Shown: positions 7,590 through 20,207 of the stretch, piece by piece
Layout of the letters: each line of letters starts with the position of its first letter
How positions within the stretch are numbered: position 1 is the first letter of the stretch
Assembly: GCA_902803375.1 (NCBI GenBank)
Contig: CADCPN010000016.1
Location: forward strand, 1 to 46,041
From: an uncultured Erysipelotrichaceae bacterium
Lineage (GTDB): Bacteria > Bacillota_I > Bacilli_A > RFN20 > CAG-826
Direction: 5' to 3'
Length of the DNA stretch: 46,041 nt
The notes under the pieces: generated by a model
Told to the model about the DNA's origin: nothing
Databases searched by the model: none
What the model saw: only the letters and a program-made list of their open reading frames with translations
Program-made: the position numbers and the translations under genes

Positions 7590-7757
7590 ATGAAAAAGTT
7601 CATGAAATTCGCCCTTTTAGGCGCTTCCTTGCTTACCCTTGCCGCTTGCGGATCTTCTGGTTCCAGCAAGAAGTGCACCGGTGATGGCGGTGTGTGCAGA
7701 ATCGGCGACGAAAAAAGAAAAGAAGCCATCCATGTGGCCTCTTATTTTAAGGAATAA
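7590..7757 (+). CDS. Very small lipoprotein (55 residues)
   Basis: Short gene of 55 codons plus TAA, starting two bases after the previous stop. The N-terminus MKKFMKFALLGASLLTLAAC is a textbook lipoprotein signal: two Lys, a hydrophobic core, and lipobox LAAC with the lipidated Cys at residue 20. The mature peptide is only about 36 residues: a GSSGSSKK tether, a Cys29-X6-Cys36 pair that could form a disulfide loop, then a charged tail ending in FKE. It ends four bases before the convergent minus-strand operon. No homologue is recognised. The lipobox is strong evidence that it is translated and exported. Confidence 0.75.
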   Translation: MKKFMKFALLGASLLTLAACGSSGSSKKCTGDGGVCRIGDEKRKEAIHVASYFKE

Positions 7758-7761
7758 TCCA

Positions 7762-8418
7762 TCAATCCGAAGGCGGCAATGGCTGCTCAGGAGTAATCTT
7801 GATATCTTCATTAGCCTTGAATCCCTCAAGGCTTTTTTCGTAGATGGAGCGGGAATGGGTCTGAATCCACATGAAACGGGAGAAGTAGGCCTGGCAGACA
7901 ACGGCAAAGTAGATGCCGCTGACGAGGAAGAAGGCGACTTCGACGTACTCAGGCAAATGCTCAACATAGAACACGGGTGCGCGTGAGACGGCTGGCCAAT
8001 CGGAGATGAGGGTCATGCCAAAGACTTTAACGAAGCATCCAGTCCAATCGTATTCAAAGAATAGCTCGCTCCAAACGGCCCAGAGGTTTTCTCCCCATTT
8101 CTTGGTGACGATGTTGGAGATGATCCAAATGAGCAATCCAACCAGGCAAAGCAAGAATGGGGCGAGGGTCTGACGGTAGAGGATGCGATTGCTTTTTTTA
8201 TACGCGAGCTTACGGAATTCCTGGGGAGTATTGACCACATAGGTGACGGTTGCGTCATGCATCATGGTGCCAGCCCGCTTAGCTTGATAGGCCATGGTTC
8301 TGCGGATGGCTACGCCGATGAGGGCGATGATGAAAAAGGCGATGACGGCAACGATACAGAGAATGATCAATGCCCTCTTATCGGTTTCGGTTAATGCTAT
8401 GAATAGTGAGGAAGTCAT
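7762..8418 (-). CDS. Membrane protein of unknown function
   Basis: Protein of 218 residues with hydrophobic segments at about 18-40, 88-108 and 162-182, and a possible extra amphipathic stretch near 120-150. It has no signal peptide. The ATG overlaps the TAA of the upstream gene by one base (TAATG on the minus strand), so it is translationally coupled as third gene of the operon 9888-7762. The C-terminus (KITPEQPLPPSD) is short and Pro-rich. No family is recognised; the close coupling suggests it works with the two membrane proteins before it. Confidence 0.7.
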   Translation of the reverse strand: MTSSLFIALTETDKRALIILCIVAVIAFFIIALIGVAIRRTMAYQAKRAGTMMHDATVTYVVNTPQEFRKLAYKKSNRILYRQTLAPFLLCLVGLLIWIISNIVTKKWGENLWAVWSELFFEYDWTGCFVKVFGMTLISDWPAVSRAPVFYVEHLPEYVEVAFFLVSGIYFAVVCQAYFSRFMWIQTHSRSIYEKSLEGFKANEDIKITPEQPLPPSD

Positions 8419-8972
8419 TATTTGGTTCCTCCGTTATTTTCGGTGATGTCGGTAGTGGGAAAATCTTGTAATTTGACCCCCGTTTCGGCGTTATTCTGGG
8501 GTTCGGGCGCCGCGTTGATGACTGGAATCTGGGTATAGGGAGGTGTCTGCGGCTGCTGTGGGAGAGCCTGCTGCGGCTGTTGATACGGCTGGAAGGAATT
8601 CGGGGCTTGCGGTAGCGGCTGCTGGTATTGCGGCTGATAGGGCTGCTGGCCTAGCGGAGGAACCGGGGTTCCAGAAGGATAATAGTTCTGCTGGACATAG
8701 ATGTTCTGAGCCGCGGGAGCGGCGTTGACATTTTGCTGAGCGTCCACGCCACGTTTCTTATCAAGGGCTCTTTGAAGGATATCGTAGGCTTTTTTATCTT
8801 CGGGGAAGGTCGGGAATAGGCTCTTTCCCTGGAAGAAATGGACAAGCATGATGATGAATTGAACGAGGAAATTGAAAACCCCGAAGATCGCGACGATCAC
8901 GATGACGGCAAGGATGAGCGGGGACAAGACGGCATAGAGGACGCCGAGTCCAAATTCCTTCAGGACATTCAT
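8418..8972 (-). CDS. Membrane-anchored protein with long Gln/Pro-rich tail
   Basis: Protein of 184 residues. Two transmembrane segments occupy about 9-50, a basic linker around 58-78 (EDKKAYDILQRALDKKRG) follows, and from about residue 90 to 165 the chain is mostly Gln, Pro, Tyr and Asn with recurrent PYQP/PYQQ units. It is the middle gene of a three-gene minus-strand operon, one base after the stop of the upstream gene and overlapping the next start by one base. A similar mix of hydrophobic anchor and P/Q/Y-rich segment occurs in the convergent protein at 7201-7587. Function unknown; the tail may be a flexible interaction region. Confidence 0.72.
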   Translation of the reverse strand: MNVLKEFGLGVLYAVLSPLILAVIVIVAIFGVFNFLVQFIIMLVHFFQGKSLFPTFPEDKKAYDILQRALDKKRGVDAQQNVNAAPAAQNIYVQQNYYPSGTPVPPLGQQPYQPQYQQPLPQAPNSFQPYQQPQQALPQQPQTPPYTQIPVINAAPEPQNNAETGVKLQDFPTTDITENNGGTK

Positions 8973-8973
8973 A

Positions 8974-9888
8974 CTATTTCATTGTAGGGTCGGAGCGTTT
9001 TTTCCTCAATAAGAGGCAATGCAAAAATGAAGAAATGTCCGCGGCGAGGAAACCTAAACCGATTAGCAGTAGGCCGCAATACTCTGGCATTTTTCGATAT
9101 AGAGCAGCGAAGAGGATTAATGCGATGAAGGCGCAAATTCCAAAGGCAATCCAAGAGACGATGGATACTCCATCGAAAAGGCGAGAGAAAGCGAATATCG
9201 ACCAATAGATTCCAAATCCAAGGAAGACGTATCCGACGGTTGGGCTCAAGAAGGAGAAACCGAGAGCAACCGCAATGAAGAAAAATCCAAATAATGGATA
9301 CATGGGTATGTTATTTCTCTCTTCTGGCATCTCAATTCCTAGGTGAGTAAGGCTGATGATTGCGAATAGATGGGCCAAGGTGACCTGAGCCAAGGCGTAA
9401 GCATATCCAAATAGCGGGAACACGATAGGCGCGGATGGGCTTTCCCCTTTATTCACAAACGTAAGCAAGGCGACTTCCATGTCCACGCCATAGATGGCTT
9501 TGATGAGGAATAAGCTGGCGATAAACAGAAGGAACTGCAATAAGGATGTGACGAAGATGTTAATCGAAGATGGAACTTTTCTATCGATGAGAATTCCATA
9601 TAAGCCCCCAGTGAATAAGGAGGGGATCAAATAGAAGATGGTGTTAGTTATTTCCCAGGCGGAGACAGCCAAACTCACGCCTGCGGCTACAAATATATAG
9701 ACCGGATAATAGCCCTTCTTGCAGAAAATCGCGACGAGCGCCGAGAGAAGAGGAATGACGAACATCAAGAATAGCGCGCCTAGCGGAAGGAGCGCTGAGA
9801 AAAGAGAAAATAGGCCGTCGATGCCTGCGACGATGGCGATGAGGGTCAGGTTTTCAACCGGGGTGCTTCTCTTCCTGAAGAAATTCAT
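8974..9888 (-). CDS. Polytopic membrane protein of unknown function
   Basis: Protein of 304 residues with about nine hydrophobic helices spread over the whole chain and very short loops; the ends (RKRSTP and RKKRSDPTMK) are basic and probably cytoplasmic. The overall look is that of a small integral membrane protein family such as DUF2232/YybS, but I cannot confirm that. It is the first gene of the operon 9888-7762. On the minus strand TAAAAT (9900-9895) ends six nucleotides before the ATG, and no Shine-Dalgarno exists, so the mRNA is predicted to start at the initiator A. Confidence 0.72.
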   Translation of the reverse strand: MNFFRKRSTPVENLTLIAIVAGIDGLFSLFSALLPLGALFLMFVIPLLSALVAIFCKKGYYPVYIFVAAGVSLAVSAWEITNTIFYLIPSLFTGGLYGILIDRKVPSSINIFVTSLLQFLLFIASLFLIKAIYGVDMEVALLTFVNKGESPSAPIVFPLFGYAYALAQVTLAHLFAIISLTHLGIEMPEERNNIPMYPLFGFFFIAVALGFSFLSPTVGYVFLGFGIYWSIFAFSRLFDGVSIVSWIAFGICAFIALILFAALYRKMPEYCGLLLIGLGFLAADISSFLHCLLLRKKRSDPTMK

Positions 9889-9894
9889 CGGCTT

Positions 9895-9900
9895 ATTTTA
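9895..9900 (-). promoter_or_regulatory. -10 hexamer of the minus-strand operon 9888-7762
   Basis: TAAAAT on the minus strand followed by AAGCCG and ATG. The 6-nt gap predicts a leaderless transcript. Confidence 0.5.
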
Positions 9901-9983
9901 ATATGAGTTGAGGGGCAATGCCCTTTAAATCAAATAATCGAAGGAAAATAACCTTCTTTAGACATCGTTACTAAAGTACGCCT

Positions 9984-10001
9984 TTCTTTATTTATAAAGA
10001 A
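9984..10001. repeat. 18-bp palindrome upstream of pcrA
   Basis: TTCTTTAT-TT-ATAAAGAA: perfect 8-nt arms with a 2-nt centre, covering the expected -35 position of the pcrA promoter. The gene to its left is divergent, so it is not a plus-strand terminator. Confidence 0.5.
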
Positions 10002-10013
10002 GTTCTCTACGGG

Positions 10014-10019
10014 TACAAT
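10014..10019 (+). promoter_or_regulatory. pcrA -10 hexamer
   Basis: TACAAT ends 10 nt before the pcrA ATG; only a weak AAGG is present between them. Confidence 0.5.
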
Positions 10020-10029
10020 AACAAGGCTT

Positions 10030-14372
<4,343 letters not shown>

Positions 14373-14387
14373 CCTTAAACCACGATG

Positions 14388-14415
14388 AAGGCAACACGAA
14401 AAATGCTGCCTTTTT
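14388..14415 (+). terminator. Terminator after ligA
   Basis: AAGGCA (14388-14393) pairs with TGCCTT (14407-14412), loop 13 nt, with a T-run through 14415. Confidence 0.75.
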
Positions 14416-14499
14416 CTTTAAAAACGAATATACCCACCCTGCGTTTTCCAAAAACTAGTTTTTAAAACGTTGCATGGCCTAGGGAAAGAGACGATTGGG

Positions 14500-14508
14500 T
14501 GATATACT
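14500..14508 (+). promoter_or_regulatory. Extended -10 promoter of the gatCAB operon
   Basis: TGA-TATACT is an extended -10 with a poor -35. The leader of about 50 nt contains a small hairpin, AATGCT-AA-AGCATT (14533-14546), before the gatC Shine-Dalgarno. Confidence 0.6.
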
Positions 14509-14567
14509 ACTCCGCGAAAGGCCCGATTTCTAAATGCTAAAGCATTAAGAAACACGGTGAAGAAATT

Positions 14568-14864
14568 ATGAAAGAAATCAATCTCGATGTACTTCATGAC
14601 GCTGCGCACCGCCTCCTTTTCGATATGAGCGAACAGGAATACGCTACGCTGCTTGAAGAATTTGGAGTTCTAACCAAACAGATGGCTATGATCGGAAAGA
14701 TCGAAGGACTAGATAACTATGCTCCTATGACTTTCCCCTTCCCCTGCGAAACCGACTTCCTCCGCGAGGACGTCGCCGCCGAACCTCTTAGCAGAGAGGA
14801 CGCACTTAAGAACGCCGGAAGCGTTCAGGACAACGAAATCAAGTTGCCGAAGGTGGTTGGCTAA
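14568..14864 (+). CDS. gatC: Asp/Glu-tRNA amidotransferase subunit C
   Basis: Small stabilising subunit of the GatCAB transamidase, wrapping around the GatA-GatB interface. The 98 residues match GatC: N-terminal helices DVLHDAAHRLLFDMSEQEYATLLEEF, the GLDNYAPMTFPF segment, LREDVAAEPLSREDALKNA, and a final KLPKVVG. A GGTGAAG Shine-Dalgarno precedes the ATG. The gatA start follows one base after the stop. Confidence 0.93.
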   Translation: MKEINLDVLHDAAHRLLFDMSEQEYATLLEEFGVLTKQMAMIGKIEGLDNYAPMTFPFPCETDFLREDVAAEPLSREDALKNAGSVQDNEIKLPKVVG

Positions 14865-14865
14865 T

Positions 14866-16335
14866 ATGAGTTACTTAGATTTATCCATTCGTGAAATCCA
14901 CCAGGCTTTGGTGGAAAAGAAAGTCACCCCGCTTGAGCTGACCACGGAGGCTTTAAGAAGAGCAAAGGAGAACACCGATAACGCGTTCGAATTCATCAAC
15001 GAAGAAAATGCTCTTAAGGAAGCCGCCGCTCTCACTGAGCCGGAAGTCGACAATCTCCTTTGGGGCATCCCCTACGTCTGCAAAGACAACTTCTCCACCA
15101 AGGACATTCCGACCACTGCTTCCAGCAATATTCTCAATGGCTATGTCCCTCTCTTTGACGCCGCTGTTGTTGAAGACCTCAAGAAGAAGCATTGCATCAT
15201 GATCGCCAAGTCCACTTTGGATGAACTTGCCATGGGCGGCACCGGCACTACCGGCCACCTCGGCAAAACCTTCAATCCGTGGGACCCTAGCCATAAGCAC
15301 ATGATCGGTGGCTCCAGCTGCGGCAGCGCCGCTGCCGTTGCTGCCAGCATCGTTCCGTTCGCCCTTGGTTCCGATACCGGCGACTCCGTCCGTAAGCCTG
15401 CTTCCCTAGCTGGCCTAGTCGGTATGAAACCGACCTGGAGCAGAATCTCCCGCTTCGGCCTATTCCCGTTTGCGCCGAGCCTTGATCACGTTGGCTTCTT
15501 CACCAGAAATGCTGAAGATAGCGCAATCCTTCTAGAGGCCCTCTCTGGACGCGACGATAGAGATGCCACCTCCTCTTCCCGCCCGGTGGAGAATTACACC
15601 GCCGACATGGGTAAGCCCGTGAAGGGCAAGAAGATCGCCGTCATCAAGGAAATCGTTGATTCCATTTCCAACAAGACCGTCCGCGAGGCTTTCGATAAAT
15701 CCCTTAAGGCCTTGGAAGAACAGGGCGCAATCATCAATTACGTCAACTTTGGAATGGAAGAACTCGAGTCCATCTATGCGACCTATATCGTCATCTCCTG
15801 CGCTGAGGCGACTTCTAACGATGCCAATCTCGATGGCATCAAGTTCGGCCCGTTCTATCAGGGCAAGACCTATGAAGAGGTCATGAGCAACGCCAGGACC
15901 AAAGGCTTCTCTGAGCTTATCAAAAGACGCTTCGTCATCGGCAGCTTCGCCCTTATGAGAGAGAATCAGGACGTCCTCTTCCTCCGCGCTCAGAAAAACC
16001 GCGCCAAGCTTGTTGCTAAACTTAACGAAATCCTTTCCGCTAACGATGTCATCTATGTCCCGGCCGCTCCGGGAGGTGCGGGACTATTCGATAGCAACGG
16101 CGATAAGCTCTCCGATGAATACCTTATCGCCGACAACCATCTTGCCCTTGGCAACTTCGGCGGTCTCCCGTCCATCACCATGCCGTTGACCTTCGTCGAT
16201 GGCCTACCGGTTGGCGTCAACTTCATGGCAGCCGCTTTCAACGAGAAAGAGCTTTACCAGATCGCCAGCCAATACGAAAAGCTTAGCGGTCTCGCTGGTC
16301 TTAGCGCGGTCAATAAGAAAGGAGGAAATTTCTAA
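14866..16335 (+). CDS. gatA: Asp/Glu-tRNA amidotransferase subunit A
   Basis: Glutaminase subunit that releases ammonia and channels it to GatB for conversion of Glu-tRNA(Gln) or Asp-tRNA(Asn). Length 489 residues. The amidase-signature triad is visible: Lys at about 72 (YVCKDNF), cis-Ser at about 149 (GGSSCGSAAAV) and nucleophile Ser at about 173 (SDTGDSVRKPASLAG). The position before the nucleophile, usually Gly, is Asp here. The chosen ATG has AGGTGG upstream; a TTG nine bases earlier lies in the gatC end and is less likely. The stop overlaps the gatB start by one base. Confidence 0.95.
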   Translation: MSYLDLSIREIHQALVEKKVTPLELTTEALRRAKENTDNAFEFINEENALKEAAALTEPEVDNLLWGIPYVCKDNFSTKDIPTTASSNILNGYVPLFDAAVVEDLKKKHCIMIAKSTLDELAMGGTGTTGHLGKTFNPWDPSHKHMIGGSSCGSAAAVAASIVPFALGSDTGDSVRKPASLAGLVGMKPTWSRISRFGLFPFAPSLDHVGFFTRNAEDSAILLEALSGRDDRDATSSSRPVENYTADMGKPVKGKKIAVIKEIVDSISNKTVREAFDKSLKALEEQGAIINYVNFGMEELESIYATYIVISCAEATSNDANLDGIKFGPFYQGKTYEEVMSNARTKGFSELIKRRFVIGSFALMRENQDVLFLRAQKNRAKLVAKLNEILSANDVIYVPAAPGGAGLFDSNGDKLSDEYLIADNHLALGNFGGLPSITMPLTFVDGLPVGVNFMAAAFNEKELYQIASQYEKLSGLAGLSAVNKKGGNF

Positions 16336-17765
16336 TGAACTTTGAAGCAGTCATCGGCCTTGAAATCCACGTTCAGATGAAGACGAAGAGCAAGATGTTC
16401 TCCGCCTCCCCGAACGCATTCTCCAAAGAGCCAAATACCGAAGTTACCCCTTTCGACATGGCCTTCCCTGGAACCATGCCGGTCGTCAATAAGCAGGCCG
16501 TCATCAACGCCATCCGCGTTGCTAACGCCCTCCATATGGAAATCGACCACACCCTTTATTTCGATAGAAAGAACTATTTCTACTCCGACCTTCCGAAGGG
16601 ATTCCAAATCACTCAGCAGGCTCGCCCGATCGGCAAGAACGGCTACCTTGAGATCCTTGATCGCGATGGTAACCTCAAGCGCATCAACATCGAGCGTATC
16701 CACATGGAAGAAGATACCTGCAAGCAGTTGCACTTCGCCGATTATTCTCTCCTCGACTATAACCGTGCAGGCACCCCTCTTGTGGAAATCGTCTCCATGC
16801 CTGAACTCCGTTCCGGCACTGAAGCCATGCATTATGTTGAGGCTATCCGCAACATCGTCGTCTACTCCGGCACCAGCGATGGCAAGATGGAAGAAGGCTC
16901 TCTTCGCTGCGACGTCAACGTCTCCTTGCGCCCCTATGGCGTGGAGAAGTTTGGCACCAAGGTCGAAATCAAGAACATCAACTCCTTGAAAAACATCGAA
17001 GCCGCCCTCGACTATGAAATCGCCAGACAGAGCGCCATGCTCCTCTCTGGTCAGGAAATCCGCCAGGAGACCCGTCGCTTCGATGAGGCCACCGGCAAAA
17101 CCGTCATGATGCGCGTCAAGACCGATGCCGTCGACTACAAATATTTCTGCGAGCCGAATATCGCTCCGATTGCCCTCAGCAATGAGTTCGTTCAGAATGC
17201 CATCGATACCTGCCCGGAACTCTATGATTCCAAAAGAGCCAGATACCTCGCCGCTGGACTATCCGCGACCGACGCCGACATCATCCTCTCCGATTTGAAT
17301 ATGGCGAAGTTCTTCGAGAAGGCCTCCGAGGGAGTCAAATCCCAGAAGACCTTGGCCAACTGGCTCATCGTCGAAGTTAACGCCATCCTTAACAAGAAGG
17401 GCATGTCCATCTCCGAATTCCCGCTTCCGGCGGAAGCTCTCACTAAGCTCTGTAACATGCAGGATGATGGCTTCACCCACAAGCAGTGCACCCAGATCTT
17501 CAACTATCTATTAGAGAACGAAGAGACTGATGTCGAAGCCGCAAGAGCGGCATTGAAGATCGAGAAGATGGTTCAGGATGACAACCTTGTCCTCAGTCTC
17601 GTCACCGAGACCCTCGATGCCAATCCGCAGTCCATCGCCGACTTCAAGGCTGGCAATGGCCGCGCCATGGGCTTCCTCATTGGCCAGATCATGAAGAAGG
17701 CAAAAGGCAAGGTTAACCCGGCTGATGTCTCTCGCGTGATGAATATTGAGATCGCAAAAAGATAA
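16335..17765 (+). CDS. gatB: Asp/Glu-tRNA amidotransferase subunit B
   Basis: tRNA-binding and kinase subunit of GatCAB: it phosphorylates the Glu or Asp side chain on tRNA and receives ammonia from GatA. The 476 residues start FEAVIGLEIHVQM and include SKMFSASPN, the conserved LPKGFQITQQARPIGKNG, HMEEDTCKQLH, RAGTPLVEIVS and RCDVNVSLRP. The YqeY-like tail domain ends GFLIGQIMKKAKGKVNPADV. The TAATG junction with gatA shows coupling. The adjacent DUF1836 gene starts two bases after the stop. Confidence 0.97.
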   Translation: MNFEAVIGLEIHVQMKTKSKMFSASPNAFSKEPNTEVTPFDMAFPGTMPVVNKQAVINAIRVANALHMEIDHTLYFDRKNYFYSDLPKGFQITQQARPIGKNGYLEILDRDGNLKRINIERIHMEEDTCKQLHFADYSLLDYNRAGTPLVEIVSMPELRSGTEAMHYVEAIRNIVVYSGTSDGKMEEGSLRCDVNVSLRPYGVEKFGTKVEIKNINSLKNIEAALDYEIARQSAMLLSGQEIRQETRRFDEATGKTVMMRVKTDAVDYKYFCEPNIAPIALSNEFVQNAIDTCPELYDSKRARYLAAGLSATDADIILSDLNMAKFFEKASEGVKSQKTLANWLIVEVNAILNKKGMSISEFPLPAEALTKLCNMQDDGFTHKQCTQIFNYLLENEETDVEAARAALKIEKMVQDDNLVLSLVTETLDANPQSIADFKAGNGRAMGFLIGQIMKKAKGKVNPADVSRVMNIEIAKR

Positions 17766-17767
17766 CC

Positions 17768-18559
17768 ATGAAAAAAGAGATTGAAGAGTTGAGGGAATAC
17801 CTCCAAAGCGTCAAAGAATTTACTTTGCCCAGATATAAAGAACTGCCTAACGTGGATCTTTATATGGAGCAGGTTCTTAAATATGTAAACGGGGCCCTTA
17901 ACACTCTTTCTCCGGAGGATGAGAGAGTTCTCACCTCCTTCATGGTAAATAACTATGTCAAAGCAAAGATGGTGTCCGAACCGGTCAAGAAGAAGTACTC
18001 CAAAGACCAGATTGGATACCTCATTGCGATCACCCTCATGAAGACCACCATCTCCATGGCGGATATGTCCTTGTTGCTGGAGCTTGATACCAACGTCTCC
18101 AAAGACCAGGAAAAGATCTATAGCTTCTGGTGCGATGTCGAGAGCAAGATCTTGGGAGACACCACCTCCAAGACCTCCGCGAAGCTCGAGCAGATCAGCC
18201 GTATCTATGAGCACGACGTCAAGCTAAAGAAGCCTAGCGCCGACTCTGATGCCAACAATGCGTTGGCTTTGCTCGCATTGCGTCTTGCAATTCAAGCGCA
18301 GGCGAATAAATTATTGTCCGACTATATCATCTCCATCCTGCGCAAATCGATGCATGGAGAGGAAGCCGATGCCATTGAGTCCAATCCTACCCGCAAACAG
18401 CTGAAGCATGAGGCGATTGCCGGCAAGAAAGAGGCGAAGCGCGTCGCTTCCGCCAAGGCGGTGAAGAGCAAGAACGTCAAAAGGAAAAAGGCGGAGCAGG
18501 AGAAGAGAGATTTAGCAGAAAAGGCAGCCGATGAACTCTCGGAAGCCTTAAAGAATTAA
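17768..18559 (+). CDS. DUF1836 domain protein
   Basis: Protein of 263 residues. Residues about 25-115 match DUF1836 (LPNVDLYMEQVLKYVN, then LTSFMVNNYVKAKMVSEPVKKKYSKDQIGYLIAITLMKTTISMADMSLLL), a Firmicutes domain that looks like a MerR-type winged helix and is presumed to bind DNA; no function is established. The middle (about 160-200) is helical, and the last 55 residues are a highly basic Lys/Ala/Glu helix. It begins two bases after gatB without a clear Shine-Dalgarno and runs into galE 13 bases later, so it is probably the fourth gene of the gatCAB transcript. Confidence 0.8.
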   Translation: MKKEIEELREYLQSVKEFTLPRYKELPNVDLYMEQVLKYVNGALNTLSPEDERVLTSFMVNNYVKAKMVSEPVKKKYSKDQIGYLIAITLMKTTISMADMSLLLELDTNVSKDQEKIYSFWCDVESKILGDTTSKTSAKLEQISRIYEHDVKLKKPSADSDANNALALLALRLAIQAQANKLLSDYIISILRKSMHGEEADAIESNPTRKQLKHEAIAGKKEAKRVASAKAVKSKNVKRKKAEQEKRDLAEKAADELSEALKN

Positions 18560-18572
18560 GAAAGCAGGTAAC

Positions 18573-19595
18573 ATGGAAATCAAAAGAGTGCTCGTCACGG
18601 GCGGAACCGGATTCATCGGTTCTGAGACCGTCATTAAGTTGATCGAAGCCGGATATGATCCGGTCATTGTCGATAATTTGTCCAATTCCAAAGACGCCGT
18701 CATCGGACGCATCAAGACCATCACCGGCGTTCGCCCGACCTTCTATAAAGTCGATTGCTGCGATGAAGAAGCCTTCCGCAAAGTCTTCGAAAAGGAAAAG
18801 TTCCAGGCCGTTATTCACTTCGCCGGACTTAAGGCCGTCGGAGAATCCGTCGTTAAGCCGATCGAATACTATTCCAACAACCTTGAATCCACCCTTGTCC
18901 TCCTCAAGCTCATGAAGGAATTCGATGTCCGCAACATCGTCTTCTCCTCTTCTGCGACCGTCTATGGCGTTCCAAAGAGAGTCCCGCTTGTCGAGACCGA
19001 TCCCGTTGGCTCTGCCACCAACCCCTATGGTGAGACTAAGATCATGATTGAGAGAATCCTCACCGATACCCAGTTTGCCTGGAAGGACCTCAACGTCGCC
19101 CTCCTTCGTTATTTCAACCCGATCGGCGGACACCCCTCTGGACTTCTTGGCGAAGATCCTAACGGTATCCCCAACAACCTAATGCCATATATCTGCCAGG
19201 TTGCCGTCGGCAAGCGTGATCACCTCCGTATCTGGGGTGACAACTACCCGACTCCTGACGGCACCGGCGTTCGTGACTACATCCACGTCCTAGACCTTGC
19301 CGAAGGCCACGTCGCTACCCTTAAGAAGCTTGCGACCGACCCCGGACTTGTCATCTATAACCTCGGCACTGGCAAAGGCACCTCTGTCCTAGAGATGGTT
19401 CATGCCTTCGAGAAAGCTACCGGGGTCAAGATTCCCTATACCATCGAAGCCGCCCGCGCAGGTGATGTTGCCACCAACTACGCCGCAACCGATAAGGCCT
19501 TCAATGAACTCGGCTGGAAGGCGAAGTACAACATCATCGACGCCTGCCGCGACGCCTATAACTTCCAGAAGAAGAATCCTAACGGCATCGAATAA
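18573..19595 (+). CDS. galE: UDP-glucose 4-epimerase
   Basis: NAD-dependent short-chain dehydrogenase that interconverts UDP-glucose and UDP-galactose (possibly also the N-acetyl forms). Length 340 residues, normal. The Rossmann motif GGTGFIG is at residues 10-16, the catalytic Tyr-X3-Lys is Y152-GET-K156, and SSSATVYG, LRYFNPIGGHPSGLLGED and GTGVRDYIHVLDLAEGHV are all present. It follows the DUF1836 gene by 13 bases and ends at a terminator. Galactose-catabolic galK/galT are absent here, so a role in glycan precursor supply, with the cap genes from 23262, is more likely. Confidence 0.95.
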   Translation: MEIKRVLVTGGTGFIGSETVIKLIEAGYDPVIVDNLSNSKDAVIGRIKTITGVRPTFYKVDCCDEEAFRKVFEKEKFQAVIHFAGLKAVGESVVKPIEYYSNNLESTLVLLKLMKEFDVRNIVFSSSATVYGVPKRVPLVETDPVGSATNPYGETKIMIERILTDTQFAWKDLNVALLRYFNPIGGHPSGLLGEDPNGIPNNLMPYICQVAVGKRDHLRIWGDNYPTPDGTGVRDYIHVLDLAEGHVATLKKLATDPGLVIYNLGTGKGTSVLEMVHAFEKATGVKIPYTIEAARAGDVATNYAATDKAFNELGWKAKYNIIDACRDAYNFQKKNPNGIE

Positions 19596-19610
19596 GTTCT
19601 TAAAACCAAT

Positions 19611-19637
19611 AGGCCTCATGAAACCCATGGGGCTTTT
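19611..19637 (+). terminator. Terminator after galE
   Basis: GCCTCATG (19613-19620) pairs with CATGGGGC (19626-19633), one G-T pair, loop AAACC, then TTTT. Confidence 0.8.
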
Positions 19638-19672
19638 CTAAGCGGTTTCCATTAGGAAATCGTACACGTCTG

Positions 19673-19678
19673 CATTAT
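19673..19678 (+). promoter_or_regulatory. Probable -10 of the 19689 gene
   Basis: TG followed by CATTAT, ending 10 nt before the ATG, with no Shine-Dalgarno between. It is a weak match and a candidate leaderless promoter. Confidence 0.35.
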
Positions 19679-19688
19679 CTTTATTTTC

Positions 19689-20207
19689 ATGTTCTCCATC
19701 TTCGCTTCTACAAATGGCATCTGGATCACCGTCTTCTCCGTCGGAGGAGCTGGCTTGGTTTTGGTTTTGGCCTATGTTGCGCAAGCCTTGGTGAAGAACG
19801 GAGACTTCGAAGGCTCTATTCGCCGCATGGCCTACCTCAATTCCCATGAAGTGAAAGCCACGGTGAAGTTCTCTTCCACCAACAAAAGAAGCAGGGAGTT
19901 CTCCGATATCTACCTAGGCGCGCGCATTAATGGGAAAATCGTCCGAGTAACCGGGCTTGCCGCGATGCCGCTTAGCAACGCGGATAAGAACGATTTCCTG
20001 CTTAAGTCGGGAAAAGGATATGGCTTGGTTGTGACCCCCAATTCCAAAATCGAAGCAATCCTCGATTTCGAAATTCCGGAGGAAGATGACATCCGCAAGT
20101 TTGAGGAGACCTTTATCTGCGCCACCAACGAACGTGGCAAAAAAATAAAAGCTAGCTTCGAGTTGGCTTCTACCAAAACGCAGACGCTTAATTTCAAAAA
20201 GTTTTAG
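19689..20207 (+). CDS. Membrane-anchored protein of unknown function
   Basis: Protein of 172 residues. One transmembrane helix at about 11-33 (WITVFSVGGAGLVLVLAYVAQAL) is followed by a soluble domain of alternating strands (KATVKFSSTNKRS, IYLGARINGKIVRVTGLAAMPL, YGLVVTPNSKIEAILDFEIPEEDD) that looks like a small beta-sandwich. No family is recognised. The positive charges follow the helix, so the domain is probably cytoplasmic. It is a single-gene unit and its end overlaps the convergent phosphatase gene by four bases. Confidence 0.65.
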   Translation: MFSIFASTNGIWITVFSVGGAGLVLVLAYVAQALVKNGDFEGSIRRMAYLNSHEVKATVKFSSTNKRSREFSDIYLGARINGKIVRVTGLAAMPLSNADKNDFLLKSGKGYGLVVTPNSKIEAILDFEIPEEDDIRKFEETFICATNERGKKIKASFELASTKTQTLNFKKF

